From NCBI GenBank assembly GCA_900095095.1, contig FMBT01000223.1, positions 1 through 36,356 on the forward strand: a DNA stretch of 36,356 nucleotides. Direction: 5' to 3'. Below the pieces are notes generated by a model. That model saw only the letters and a program-made list of their open reading frames with translations, searched no databases and was not told the origin of the DNA. Position 1 is the first letter of the stretch. Every line of letters begins with the position of its first letter. A program made the translations under genes and the position numbers. This stretch comes from Fragilariopsis cylindrus CCMP1102. Taxonomy: Eukaryota; Bacillariophyta; Bacillariophyceae; Bacillariales; Bacillariaceae. This document shows, in pieces, positions 10,973 to 20,744 of the stretch.

Positions 10973-11536
10973 ATGTCCTCTGCCCCAACCAGTGGCAGCA
11001 CCCCCCCTGCTACGGGAGGCAACAATACCAACAACGGAGGTAGAACAGGTTATCAAGGTAATCGTAATCGTAACAACAACAATAATAATAACAATGCGTC
11101 AAAACGAAATCAATTCAAAGGATTAGCTGGAAGCAACACTGCTCTACATGAAAAAGTGGTAACAGTAGGACCGAACCAGTCCACGCAGATCGTCGATCTG
11201 ACTGATGCATTAGTCACGTACTGTGGCTCAAAAGGATATGGCAAATGGGCTGAGTCAATCACCGAATTAAACAGGTTTGATGAAGCAGACTTTGTTGGCG
11301 CACCACCATCACAATCAAGTTACGGTACTATCGCAGCAAACGTGTTCACTTACAGCGCAACTGGTGCAGAACAGTACAAGATTGCGTATGATATGTGGAA
11401 GGCACGTTACAACCACACATTGAAGGACTTCATTGAATATGAAAAGAATGCAATCCACATCTTCCTTGCATTAAAAGGGCAATTTGAACAAATCGCTTGG
11501 GATGATTTACAGCACGACGGAGGTATGCCGCAGTAG
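10973..11536 (+). CDS. gag: Element 1 gag, N-terminal segment
   Basis: Starts at an ATG in ACAATAATGTCC, about 100 bp after the 5' LTR. It opens with a Ser/Thr/Pro/Gly and Asn-rich leader with a poly-Asn run, then a helical, gag-like region that includes a W-A-E-S-I-T-E-L-N segment. The frame closes at tandem TAG codons (11531-11536). The adjacent frame is open across 11506-11655 with coherent sequence (YAAVVASQCPVQLIELLLET), so gag continues. One missing base between 11506 and 11533, for example in the GG at 11519-11520, explains the break. Confidence 0.82.
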   Translation: MSSAPTSGSTPPATGGNNTNNGGRTGYQGNRNRNNNNNNNNASKRNQFKGLAGSNTALHEKVVTVGPNQSTQIVDLTDALVTYCGSKGYGKWAESITELNRFDEADFVGAPPSQSSYGTIAANVFTYSATGAEQYKIAYDMWKARYNHTLKDFIEYEKNAIHIFLALKGQFEQIAWDDLQHDGGMPQ

Positions 11537-13098
11537 TAGCATCCCAATGCCCTGTACAGCTAATAGAGCTTCTCCTAGAAACATGCTCCACCAATGAGAC
11601 ATCAACATGGGAACCATTAGCAAGGCTCCGACATATTCGTAAGTCCATTACTTATATGCAAAAGCCCAAAAATGCATCCACTGCTGTCGACACAGCACAA
11701 TACAAGCGACACCTATCAGTCTATGTTAGCAACGCATGTAGGGCAGGAGGTGACTTTGTCTTTGGAACAAAGCTATACGAGCCCTTCCTAGTGGACGCGG
11801 GTGAAACACTGGTCTCATACTTAGGTATGGTCCCATCCGATAAGAAAGTGTATGACAAGAAAGTTAATGATTTAATAGTTGGAATTCTGATGATTGAAGG
11901 CTGCAAGAGCAAGAACCTCAAGACTAACCTCAAGAACCAATTCCTTACAGGAAATGCGGACTGTTACCCAGTAACAGCATCGAAAGCATATGAACTTATT
12001 GACAAGTATGAAGACGATTCACCAACTTCTAATGATCAAACTCCCCGTACTCAAACTGCAAAGCAAAAGAAAGCCGCGGCTGCTCGCAAAGCAGCGGCCG
12101 AACAAGAAGATGGCAATGTGGCTGGTGCGCACGTGGTTGATACCACCACCAAAGCAGTAGTTTTAGCTGCAGTGAGTGATGATGGTATCATCCATCAAAA
12201 TGCTTTTGAAGCAATCATGTCAAGAGAAGAATTCGAAGACGAAGACCTTGGTGAAGTTGCATGTATTATCATTGGAGACCACTATTACCCCAGTGATGAC
12301 GACGATGAAAGAATGCCAGCTCTACACGACAGAGCAATGGAAGATGATAGTTCAAGTGACGATTCAAGTGTCGATTCGAATGATCCATTCAATATTGTCC
12401 ACATCGACGGTCAAGATGATTCAACTTATATGACCAATGATTCAATGGATTTTGATACTGATGATTTCTCTTATGATGACTCAATCAGTGATGGTGAAAT
12501 GCCTGGCCTACAGCCTAGGACATATGGCGCTTCAACGACATCATCGGAGTCTAGCGCAAGTACCACTATTGGCAATGAAGATATCCAGACGGTCATATGC
12601 GAAGCATCCTATGTATGCGATACAGATGAAGACAGCAGTGCTGCAACATTCACATCTCATGACGACAGTGTCATTACCAATATTGGAGTCTTAACTGACA
12701 CGGGTAGCTCAATGAACATCACCAAACTAAATGTGCCCATTAAAATGGAACAATCCGTCCGACAATATCTTACATACACTGCAGTAGATGTACCAAAGGT
12801 AACAATGATCAATGGCAAAAAGTCTACCAATATTGTCAATCTGGTTGATGTAAGACAAAGATTCGGTGGCAACATTCAGTTCTTCCGAAAAGAATCTAAA
12901 TACCTTGGACTATCAACTACCCAGTTCACTCTCTACAAGTTATTGCCTTTCCTAAGCAGATCGGGACCTCCTACAAGCATCTTTCCAGATCAATTTGACA
13001 CATTACAGGACGTAATGACTTTGGATATGCCTGGGGCGTACGTATACTTGGACCCAACAGACCATGGTTATCAGGATTTTCGGAGGGGCAGACACTAA
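11506..13098 (+). CDS. Element 1 gag C-terminal part with retropepsin-like segment
   Basis: Continues gag in the next frame. A Lys/Ala-rich stretch is followed by a very acidic, Ser/Asp-rich linker, then a segment beginning N-I-G-V-L-T-D-T-G-S-S, which matches the D-T/S-G-S/A signature of retropepsins. No CCHC zinc knuckle is visible. The frame ends at 13098, but the neighbouring frame is coherent from about 13071. One missing T in the TTTT at 13077-13080 would make the junction continuous. A second, more typical protease motif follows in the next segment, so this DTGSS may not be the active one. Confidence 0.75.
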   Translation, partial: FTARRRYAAVVASQCPVQLIELLLETCSTNETSTWEPLARLRHIRKSITYMQKPKNASTAVDTAQYKRHLSVYVSNACRAGGDFVFGTKLYEPFLVDAGETLVSYLGMVPSDKKVYDKKVNDLIVGILMIEGCKSKNLKTNLKNQFLTGNADCYPVTASKAYELIDKYEDDSPTSNDQTPRTQTAKQKKAAAARKAAAEQEDGNVAGAHVVDTTTKAVVLAAVSDDGIIHQNAFEAIMSREEFEDEDLGEVACIIIGDHYYPSDDDDERMPALHDRAMEDDSSSDDSSVDSNDPFNIVHIDGQDDSTYMTNDSMDFDTDDFSYDDSISDGEMPGLQPRTYGASTTSSESSASTTIGNEDIQTVICEASYVCDTDEDSSAATFTSHDDSVITNIGVLTDTGSSMNITKLNVPIKMEQSVRQYLTYTAVDVPKVTMINGKKSTNIVNLVDVRQRFGGNIQFFRKESKYLGLSTTQFTLYKLLPFLSRSGPPTSIFPDQFDTLQDVMTLDMPGAYVYLDPTDHGYQDFRRGRH

Positions 13099-16000
13099 AT
13101 TCCAAGCGTCTACAGCCCGTTAATCAAATGGTAATCAATGTGGGGGAGGATCAACAGCCATCGATCCTTGATATCCCCGATGCAACAATCATTCCATCTA
13201 CATCGTATTCATTCGCGACAGTCAAGTTTGAAGAAGATAGTGGTGGAGTGCTTCCCAATGCCCAATTGTTTCCAACAATGAGACCTAGTGAAGCAAGGAG
13301 TGGGCACAACAAACTCTCCCGTGGAAATATATCGCTAAATGCGCTAGTTCTAGACAGTGGTGCATCACTGCATCTGTTTGCGAATGCAGACATGCTCCAA
13401 AAAGTGAAGGCAAACCCAAGCCCAACAACTATTCACTGTGGTGGCAAATCGTGGTCTAATAATCAAGTTGGCGAACTCTGTGATGATCTAAAAACACTTC
13501 CTTTGCCACAAGATACTCTACACCTACACAAGGACGGAGTGGCGAACCTGATCTCGCTGGCCGAGCTTTCTAAGCTCCATCGTATCACTCTTGATACTAG
13601 TGTTGATAATGCCTTCTATGTCTACAAAGATAATGGCGAATATGTCAGATTCGGAGTGGAACCAAATGGGCTATACTGTTTACATGTGGATGACGGATCA
13701 TCCCCAGCCACCCTGTTAACCACGGTTGAAGAAGAAAAGAAACTGTTTTCAGCCCTAGATGTCAAGAGGGCTACGATGGCCCGCTACATTCAAGATTGCT
13801 TATGCCTCCCCTCTGATGAGGACTTTGCACATGGGCTAGAAACAGGTGCGATTAAGGAGTGTGGCGTGAGTCGGAGAAACATAAATATAGCTAAGGCTAT
13901 TTTCGGGCCCAACAAGCATTCTGTACAAGGCAAAACTGTCCAAAGAACAAACAGAATGCCAAGAGAAGACCAAATCCTCGGAGTACCACCTTCCATACTT
14001 AAGCACTATTCGGAGGTGACTGCGGGCATAGATGTTATGCATGTTAATGGAGTCGCGTTTCTAATTGCCACTTCCAAGCACATACGTTTCATCCAATGCA
14101 TATGTATTAGAAACAAGTCGGACGACATGTACATTGCAGCAATAAAGAAGATGGATAATATTTATAAGCTTCGAGGCTTTAAAATAAAAACTATGTATGC
14201 AGACCGAGCTTTCCAACACTGTCTCGATGCGCTTGCCCTGCAAGAAATAACCCTAATCTGCTGTGACAGGAATGCACATGTACACTTCATTGAGAGGTGT
14301 ATCAGGTTCACCAAGGAAAGGATCCGAGGTGTTCGATCTATGATGCCGTTCACGAAGATTCCGAAGCGGCTACTTATGGAAGTGGTATACACGGTGGTAC
14401 AGTTAATGAATGCCATCAACAGGAAAGGGGGAGTGCACCCCACGATGTCTCCTAGACAAATCATAACAGGCAAGAAGCTACTTATCCCACCATACATGCC
14501 CGGTGCATATGTATATGGTGTTCCTGGAGGAAGCTCAAGCAGTGTGGAGAAACCAAGAACGTTTGATGCCCTCTATCTACGACCAAATGATGGGGGTGGT
14601 GGTCATTTTGTGTATAACATCAGTACCAAGCAAAGGAACTCAGTCCCAAGAGTGATTGGACTAGAAGGGAAAGGGATTCCCATGACAAGTGACATCATTG
14701 CAACTATCAATGAGCAGGGCAAGAGCGAGGGTCAACCTGATGGACTAATCTTTGGTGACATTGATAACCTAACAACCGTCCTTGACCTAGAACCAAGTAA
14801 TGAAGAGGGTGAAGAGCCCGAATTTGATGACGACGACGCATCAGACCAGTCGTACAATCCACAAGAGGATGACGATAGTGTACTCATTGACGACCACAAC
14901 ATGAACCCACATCAATACGATGATGAGGAAGCAGGAGTGAATGACGACAATGTAGATGACAATGAGGTACCACAGGATGATGATGACCCAATGCTCGAGG
15001 AGTTGAATGTGGTTGAAGAAGATGACGACAACGACACCGTTGAAGAATACGTTATCGATGAGATTGATGAAGGCTCGGACCCAGGTTCGATCCACGAAGG
15101 CTCGGACCCAGGTTCGAACCCATCTGAAGAAGAAGAAGACCGACCAAGAATGGAAGGTCTGGATGGTGATTACTGGAACAGGAAGGGTGAAGCAAACTAC
15201 TGTCTATCCATCATAAAAGGCTTCGGAAACCTAGAAGCGACGCTGTCGACCCCACAGTACGGATTCAAAAAGGGACTAACTGTATTTGGTGGTCCAGGGT
15301 ATGATGCGACTATTAAGGAGCTAGATGAAAATCTAATTGGTAGGGATGTGATACAAATGTTGCACCCAAGTTCAGTGACTTATGATATATTCAAGCTATC
15401 ACTAAGTTACCTCATGTTCCTCAAGAGGAAGAGATGTGGTACGATCAAGGCACGAGGTTGTGCAGACGGTCGATCACAGAGAGATTACATTACCAAAGAC
15501 GAGTCGAGTTCACCCACAGTGAAAACACAAGCCCTTATGGTCAGTTCCCTCATTGATGCGATCGAACGGAGATGCATTGTGATCGCAGACATTCCAGGAG
15601 CATTTCTCCAGGCGGATTATCCACAAGAAGAAGGCAAAGAGTGTTACCTCAAGTTTGAAGGAGTAATGGTTACTATGATCTGTGAAATCAAACCTGAATA
15701 CACCAAGCTCATCAAAAGGAATAAGAAGAACGGCAAGCAATGGTTAGTAGGCAAGGTCACGAAAGCTATTTATGGAACGCTCCTTGGTGCCAGACTATTC
15801 TATGACAAGCTACGAGCATTCCTGGAATCAATTGGATTTACAGTGAACGATTATGATGAATGTACATTCAACTCCATGATTGAAGGAAAACAGTGTACTA
15901 TACAATTCCATGTGGATGACCTGAAGATGTCTCATGTGACACAGTCCGTACTGGATGATGTCATTGACAAGCTGAACAAGGAATTCGGAGTGAACAAGAA

Positions 16001-16349
16001 GATGTCTGCAAGCTATGGAAAGATCCATGAGTACCTGGGGATGACCATTGATTACTCTGAAGATGGCATTGTGAAGTATACAATGTACGATTATTTGGAA
16101 GACATCGTGGTAGAAGCACCAGATGATATGGATGGTAAATCAGTAACAGTAGCAAGTGATCACCTGTTTACAGTTGATGAAGAATGTGAAAAACTGGACC
16201 CTGAAGTTGCAGATTATTATCACCGAACAGTGGCAAGGCTGCTGTTTGCAGCCAAAAGGGCCGTCCGGACCTGCAGACGGCTGTTGCATTCCTATGCACC
16301 AGAGTTGCCTCACCAGATAAGGATGACTACAAGAAACTGGCCAAAGTAA
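13077..16349 (+). CDS. pol: Element 1 pol: protease, integrase, reverse transcriptase
   Basis: Protease: A-L-V-L-D-S-G-A-S-L-H-L-F near 13347, the standard Copia protease form. Integrase: G-I-D-V-M-H-V-N near 14028, Y-A-D-R-A-F near 14197 and an E-R-C-I-R-F-T-K-E segment near 14290 supply the DDE-type acidic residues. An acidic linker follows, with a repeated G-S-D-P-G-S. Reverse transcriptase: I-A-D-I-P-G-A-F-L-Q-A-D near 15583, A-I-Y-G-T-L-L-G-A-R-L-F-Y near 15766, and the catalytic F-H-V-D-D near 15905 in place of Y-V-D-D. The frame is lost at the CC of 16261-16262. Restoring one base continues into RNase H. Confidence 0.9.
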   Translation, partial: FSEGQTLNSKRLQPVNQMVINVGEDQQPSILDIPDATIIPSTSYSFATVKFEEDSGGVLPNAQLFPTMRPSEARSGHNKLSRGNISLNALVLDSGASLHLFANADMLQKVKANPSPTTIHCGGKSWSNNQVGELCDDLKTLPLPQDTLHLHKDGVANLISLAELSKLHRITLDTSVDNAFYVYKDNGEYVRFGVEPNGLYCLHVDDGSSPATLLTTVEEEKKLFSALDVKRATMARYIQDCLCLPSDEDFAHGLETGAIKECGVSRRNINIAKAIFGPNKHSVQGKTVQRTNRMPREDQILGVPPSILKHYSEVTAGIDVMHVNGVAFLIATSKHIRFIQCICIRNKSDDMYIAAIKKMDNIYKLRGFKIKTMYADRAFQHCLDALALQEITLICCDRNAHVHFIERCIRFTKERIRGVRSMMPFTKIPKRLLMEVVYTVVQLMNAINRKGGVHPTMSPRQIITGKKLLIPPYMPGAYVYGVPGGSSSSVEKPRTFDALYLRPNDGGGGHFVYNISTKQRNSVPRVIGLEGKGIPMTSDIIATINEQGKSEGQPDGLIFGDIDNLTTVLDLEPSNEEGEEPEFDDDDASDQSYNPQEDDDSVLIDDHNMNPHQYDDEEAGVNDDNVDDNEVPQDDDDPMLEELNVVEEDDDNDTVEEYVIDEIDEGSDPGSIHEGSDPGSNPSEEEEDRPRMEGLDGDYWNRKGEANYCLSIIKGFGNLEATLSTPQYGFKKGLTVFGGPGYDATIKELDENLIGRDVIQMLHPSSVTYDIFKLSLSYLMFLKRKRCGTIKARGCADGRSQRDYITKDESSSPTVKTQALMVSSLIDAIERRCIVIADIPGAFLQADYPQEEGKECYLKFEGVMVTMICEIKPEYTKLIKRNKKNGKQWLVGKVTKAIYGTLLGARLFYDKLRAFLESIGFTVNDYDECTFNSMIEGKQCTIQFHVDDLKMSHVTQSVLDDVIDKLNKEFGVNKKMSASYGKIHEYLGMTIDYSEDGIVKYTMYDYLEDIVVEAPDDMDGKSVTVASDHLFTVDEECEKLDPEVADYYHRTVARLLFAAKRAVRTCRRLLHSYAPELPHQIRMTTRNWPK

Positions 16350-17001
16350 TAAGATATATTAGAGAGACCATCCATCTACCACTTGTATTGGGATGGGACG
16401 AATCTGGAAGATTGACATGGAGTATTGATGCATCATTTGCTGTCCACATGGATATGAAAAGCCATACAGGCTACTGTCTAACGATGGGAAGAGGATCCGT
16501 TGTATCAGGGTCCATCAAACAGAAGCTTACGACTAGAAGTTCGACTGAATCGGAATTGGTGGGTGTCGATGATACCATAACATTTATTGAATGGATTAGT
16601 TTGTTCATGAAATGCCAAGTTAAAAACTACCCTGATAGTGATCCACTGAAGCTACTTGGGACCAAAGTCCTGCATTGCAGGACAACACAAGCACCATTAA
16701 GCTAGCGCGAAATGGTCGACGTTCATGTGGGCAGAGAACTCGCCACATTAACATTAGATATTTTTATATCACGGATAAGATTAATGATGGTACAGTTGTT
16801 ATGTCATATTGTCCAACAAAGGAAATGGTATCAGACTATTTCACCAAGCCGTTGCAGGGGTCACTGTTCAGATTGCACAGGAATGCTATCATGGGAGTAT
16901 CACAAGCTGACTATAACTGGTATGAAGAACAGTACAAGGAAGCCAAGAAAGCATCGAAGCTATTAGCAGATAAGCTTTTAGCAGAAACTAATACAACCTG
17001 A
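16262..17001 (+). CDS. pol: Element 1 pol C-terminus: RNase H
   Basis: From 16262 the frame reads R-P-D-L-Q-T-A-V-A-F-L-C-T-R-V, the usual Copia segment after the RT thumb. RNase H follows with S-I-D-A-S-F-A-V near 16420, H-T-G-Y-C-L-T-M, and S-S-T-E-S-E-L-V near 16538. One more missing base in the TT at 16675-16676 moves to the frame reading Q-D-N-T-S-T-I-K-L-A-R-N-G, R-T-R-H-I-N-I-R-Y and S-D-Y-F-T-K-P-L-Q-G, all hallmarks of Copia RNase H ends. It stops with TGA at 16999-17001, about 50 bp before the 3' LTR. Confidence 0.9.
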
Positions 17002-17051
17002 GTTGTTATTACATTATCATATATGGATTCACTCATGACAATGTAGGAGTG

Positions 17052-17294
17052 TATTGGGGACTGAATTAGTTCCTACTCGATACTGCGTTACTAAGAATCG
17101 TATTCTACGATCGAACGCTAGCCACACTATCTGTGTACAGTTGATACTGTAACAGCGTGTGTGGTATCATTACAATGATATCTACTTGATATCATTGTTA
17201 TTTATAAACTTAACATTATAAGAGATTATTTCTTTTATTAACTGCTTCTAGTTATTCTATGCATTTAGCACGTAGATTAGCTTAGATTATAACA
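17052..17294 (+). repeat. 3' LTR of element 1
   Basis: 243 bp. No difference from the 5' LTR was seen on reading through. It is preceded by the weakly purine-rich GTAGGAGTG and followed by the target duplication CAAGA (17295-17299). Confidence 0.93.
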
Positions 17295-17299
17295 CAAGA

Positions 17300-17592
17300 G
17301 CTCCGATTTTGACAACAGCTTATTACCATATTTTAGGATCACTTCAAAATGTAAGATCAACTTTGTTAGCATCAACAATACATTGGTGTATATAATATCA
17401 ATCAGTGTGTTTATAACAATTGAAATAGGAACAGCACACTTCAAAATAAGCAGAAACACAGAATAAATGTCATCAAGAATGATAAGAGATAATGTCAAGA
17501 ATGAAATTCAAATTGTAACAAAGAACAAAGCTTCTTCTTTCTACTTATTGCACCGAAACCAAGATTGAATGCAATTTCATCCAAAAACTTCC
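17300..17592. other. Host DNA between the two retrotransposons
   Basis: About 290 bp of original target sequence left between element 1 and element 2. Once both insertions and one copy of each target duplication are removed, it joins the lipase upstream region to the PhnD-like gene. No gene is seen. It ends with CTTCC (17588-17592), the target duplication of element 2. Confidence 0.7.
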
Positions 17593-17868
17593 TGTTGAGC
17601 TACGATATAGTGTATACTTTGGTTATTAACTAATGTCTAAAGTTATTATGAGCTATCTATCTTAGCATCCAACTGGGTGTTGGATCCATCCTATTACAAC
17701 TGGTTCACTCACTCGTACGCGATTCTAGCTAATGAGTGGTTGATATTCAGTTGGTTTGAATGGGTCAAGCTCGCCTGGTGGCAACTGGCTGGCTGGGCTG
17801 TTGTATTTGAATACTCTCTAGTAACGGGTTTGCGCGCCCCACTTGCTAGTGACTTGAGTATCTCATCA
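17593..17868 (-). repeat. 3' LTR of element 2
   Basis: 276 bp. On the minus strand it begins TGATGAGATACTC and is preceded by the purine-rich GCAAGGGTG, a likely polypurine tract. Compared with the 5' LTR it has a 3-base and a 2-base excess near 17687-17703 and one T/C difference near 17612. Confidence 0.9.
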
Positions 17869-18486
17869 CACCCTTGCAGTGTAGCTGGGCTTTTGCCTTC
17901 TTCATATAGATATATTGGTCTTAGTGCTCTGTGTACTGATGTTGGTTGTACTTTTGATTGGTAGTCTGCTAGATTTATTTCTCCTGGTGCCCAAAAAACT
18001 TTCAGTTGTTTCTGTTCTACTCTGTCTTGTACAAAGTAAAAGCGCATGTCCATTGATTTGATGCTTTTTGTTTAACTGTTTTGTTCATTATCCATCTGCT
18101 GTGCTGTTGTCTGTTCGCATTGGTGTTGGTGGTTGTGGATGTTTTAATTCTTCTAATGTTGTCCTCATTGGCATCACTTCTTTCGCATTCATGTATAGGG
18201 CTCCACATTCTGCTTCTGCTGCTGATTGCATAACTGCTTTGATGACCTTTGCTAAGATGAAAATTGCTCCATTGAACAGTAGTCCATCCATGTCTCCTAG
18301 ATAGTGGTATCCTGATGCTCTGCTTCTTGATTTTGGTGCTACTTGGTAGGCTGCATCACTGTCAACTGTCAATATCATATCACTTGCTCTGTAGATAATT
18401 TTGCTTCTGGATGAGTGGCGCAGTAGTTTAGGAAGTATTCTAGTGCATCTTGTGTTTCTTGTGTTCCTTTTGTTGCTGCAATGCAT
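17709..18486 (-). pseudogene. Element 2 RNase H region and C-terminus
   Basis: On the minus strand the frame from 18486 reads T-V-D-S-D-A-A-Y-Q, S-R-S-R-A-S-G-Y-H-Y-L-G and A-E-A-E-C-G-A-L-Y, the D-E-containing core of a Copia RNase H, then T-D-N-S-T-A-D-G. Two further one-base losses, near 18090 and in the TTT at 18057-18059, lead to M-D-M-R-F-Y-F-V-Q-D and W-A-P-G-E-I-N-L-A-D-Y-Q-S-K, the typical end of such polyproteins. The last part overlaps the 3' LTR. The frames may be intact in the real genome if the breaks are sequence errors. Confidence 0.82.
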
Positions 18487-19260
18487 AATTCATTTAGTGT
18501 ATGATGCATGGTCCCATCAATTCCTCGACATGTATATAGAAATTTTCCACATACTTTCTGTATTGTTTCTATTTGCTTTGGTGATAGTTTTTCTGATATA
18601 TCTTGTCTTTCATACTGTACTTTTTGACCAAATTCTGGTTGGTGGAACTTGGCTGGTGCATCAAATGGTTTGGTTGGTTTCTTGTGTTGGAATTCCTTCA
18701 GTGCTTTGATCACATAACCTTTCATTGATAATATTACCTCTCCTTTTTCATAATTCCAATCCAGATCAATTCCAATATATTTGGATCCGGTCCAATCAAC
18801 TTTGACTGGATAATTGCTTTGATTGCATTGATTAAGTGATCTGCATCATCCTTGTGAAGTATTGTACACCAAAATCATCCACTACTAGTGTGAATGTCGT
18901 CTTTCTTGTTTCATGTTCCCAAACCTGGAGTTCTTTTCACTGGATGGTATCCGTATGGTGCAGGTTCTTGATTAGATCTTGGTTGCTAGGTATCCTGATT
19001 GTGCTAGCCATATATTGCTCCTGTTATCTCCATGTAGACGTATCCATTTTCATCAGTGTAGGCTTCAGTGTTGTACTCTTGCTTGATTTCTCTGGATCAG
19101 GTCGCTGTGGATTCTCATGTATTCTGGTGATAGTAGCTTGGTGTTCAAGTACATATTTCCAATATCAATACATAAGTATCTTGCTCCTATTTTGCTCTTG
19201 AGATGGTACTGTTGAGATGGATCTTGATGTTTCTAATCCTGCTGTTTCGTGCTTGTTTGC
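18375..19260 (-). pseudogene. Element 2 reverse transcriptase region
   Basis: Minus-strand reading near 18905-18840 gives F-T-L-V-V-D-D-F-G-V-Q-Y-F, where V-V-D-D is the RT catalytic motif. It is followed by V-D-W-T-G-S-K-Y-I-G-I-D-L-D-W-N-Y and then the long open frame 18725-18375 beginning M-K-G-Y-V-I-K-A-L-K-E-F. That frame includes G-K-F-L-Y-T-C-R-G-I-D-G and ends at a break in the TTTT of 18399-18402. Parts are read across several frames. This is the connection domain of a Copia-like RT. Confidence 0.78.
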
Positions 19261-20744
19261 CTTCATAATCATCTAGTCGTCACCTCCTGCTGTCATTCTT
19301 GTCGATGGATTTCAGCTTTCTGTAATCGAATTTCACTGACAAATCTGCATAGGTATCTTCTTGTTCTTGGGGATGTCTTTCTTGTGAATCAAGTGCATTG
19401 TATCAGTGCCTTCTACTCTATCTTCTTCCTTCCTTGTCTTACCTACTCCTTGCATGGTCCTTCCAAATTCATTTGCTCCAGATAATTGCCACTGTTTTCT
19501 AATTTCGGATCTGGATGATTGATTAGGTGCCTGTATTCTAACATCTTTTTGTTACTTCATCGAATACGGCATTGCATGGTGTAGTGGTAGGTTGAATCGT
19601 GAATGCATTGAATGCCATCTTCATTGCTTTCTTTTGTGATTTGCAGACTTAGCCTGTAGGCTTGATCTTGTTAATCTTTTCATTTGGTCCATTTCTGTAT
19701 TGGCTGTAATGATATACTTTTGTACTGTCTTGTGCCTAGCTCCTCTGAATCACCATCTCATATTCTATCATGTAGTACTCTCTGTCTTGTCGTATGATGT
19801 AATAATCCCATTGTGATAGGTCTTTTTGAATGATTTTCTAATCTTAGTACCAATGGATGTGGTAATATTTCTTCTGCAATTCGCGATAATTTAGTCCTTA
19901 ATGCACTGGGTCCTTCACATTATCTGGAAATCGACTGATTTAGTTCTTTTTCTACTGGACCGTTCACTATTTGGAACAGATTTAGTTCTAATCTGTTTAG
20001 TACTCGTTGTAATCGATCTGTTGTTGTTGTTGTTGTTGTTACTGCCACCCTTGGAGAATGATTACGGTTGTTGTTGTTGTTGTTTACATCCACCCTTGGA
20101 GCTGCTACAGCAGTTTCTAACACCCTTGGAGTTGGTGCAGCCATTGCTGTTTCATTCTAGTTGGTGGTGTAAATATTTTCTTCAATTGCTCCATTGCATC
20201 ATTGATGACTGTGCCTTGTTGTAGGAATGGAGTTGCTGGGTGTGGTGCTTGTAGTATTTCAGCTAGATCTTCAGCGGCTCTTGCTAATCGATCTGTTGTT
20301 GCTGTTGTTGGCATATCTACTTTTTCTGGAAAGAATTCAATCGTGTTGGTTGTTCGAATTCCTTTTGTTTCAGGGATGTAACTGATGTAGTTCCTGTAGT
20401 GCTTCATTGCTGGTCCTATGTAGTAACCACTACTCCATGACATGCCCATGCTCCTCTCTCCATTGCTCTTTCATGTACCACTACTTTGCATCCGGTGGAG
20501 CTAGTGGTGTCTTGTTGAAGTCAAAGTTTCCCCATACTTGTTGGTATGCAGATAATTTTGGATTGATTCTGGAAGGCCTGCACATATTTAATGTCATTAC
20601 TGCTTGTTTGATGATACGATCCCATTGCTTTGCTGGGAACGTACTGTCACATCCATATAGAACTGCAATGAAGTGGTTTTTGAATGTCTGGATTGCTCTT
20701 CTGCATGGTTAAGTCTATGATCACCTGGGATGCTATTTGGTAGT

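Larger units (their letters stand above)
10634..17294 (+). mobile_element. Complete Copia-type LTR retrotransposon (element 1)
   Basis: A 6661-bp element bounded by two 243-bp LTRs and a 5-bp target duplication, CAAGA, at 10629-10633 and 17295-17299. The internal region encodes gag, protease, integrase, reverse transcriptase and RNase H in that order. Integrase before RT is the Copia (Pseudoviridae) arrangement. The LTRs appear identical base for base by eye, so insertion is recent. The coding region is split by four frame changes, each fitting one missing base. With identical LTRs these are more likely sequence errors than decay. LTR ends are TATTGG...ATAACA rather than the usual TG...CA. 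Confidence 0.95.

Noticed and set aside
12690-12730. Captured host aspartic protease at the first DTGSS motif
   Set aside because: It is embedded in the continuous gag-pol reading of element 1, with no second D-T-G lobe or other pepsin features.
15070-15125. GGTTCGA-type boxes resembling a tRNA B box, repeated twice
   Set aside because: They lie inside the element 1 pol frame as a codon-level repeat (G-S-D-P-G-S) with no cloverleaf around them.
17677-17964. Plus-strand 95-codon frame over the element 2 LTR
   Set aside because: It lies within an LTR and antisense to the RNase H end. No domain was seen and the composition follows the repeat.
18401-20712. Several plus-strand hydrophobic frames resembling membrane proteins
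   Set aside because: They are antisense shadows of the minus-strand retrotransposon coding sequence.
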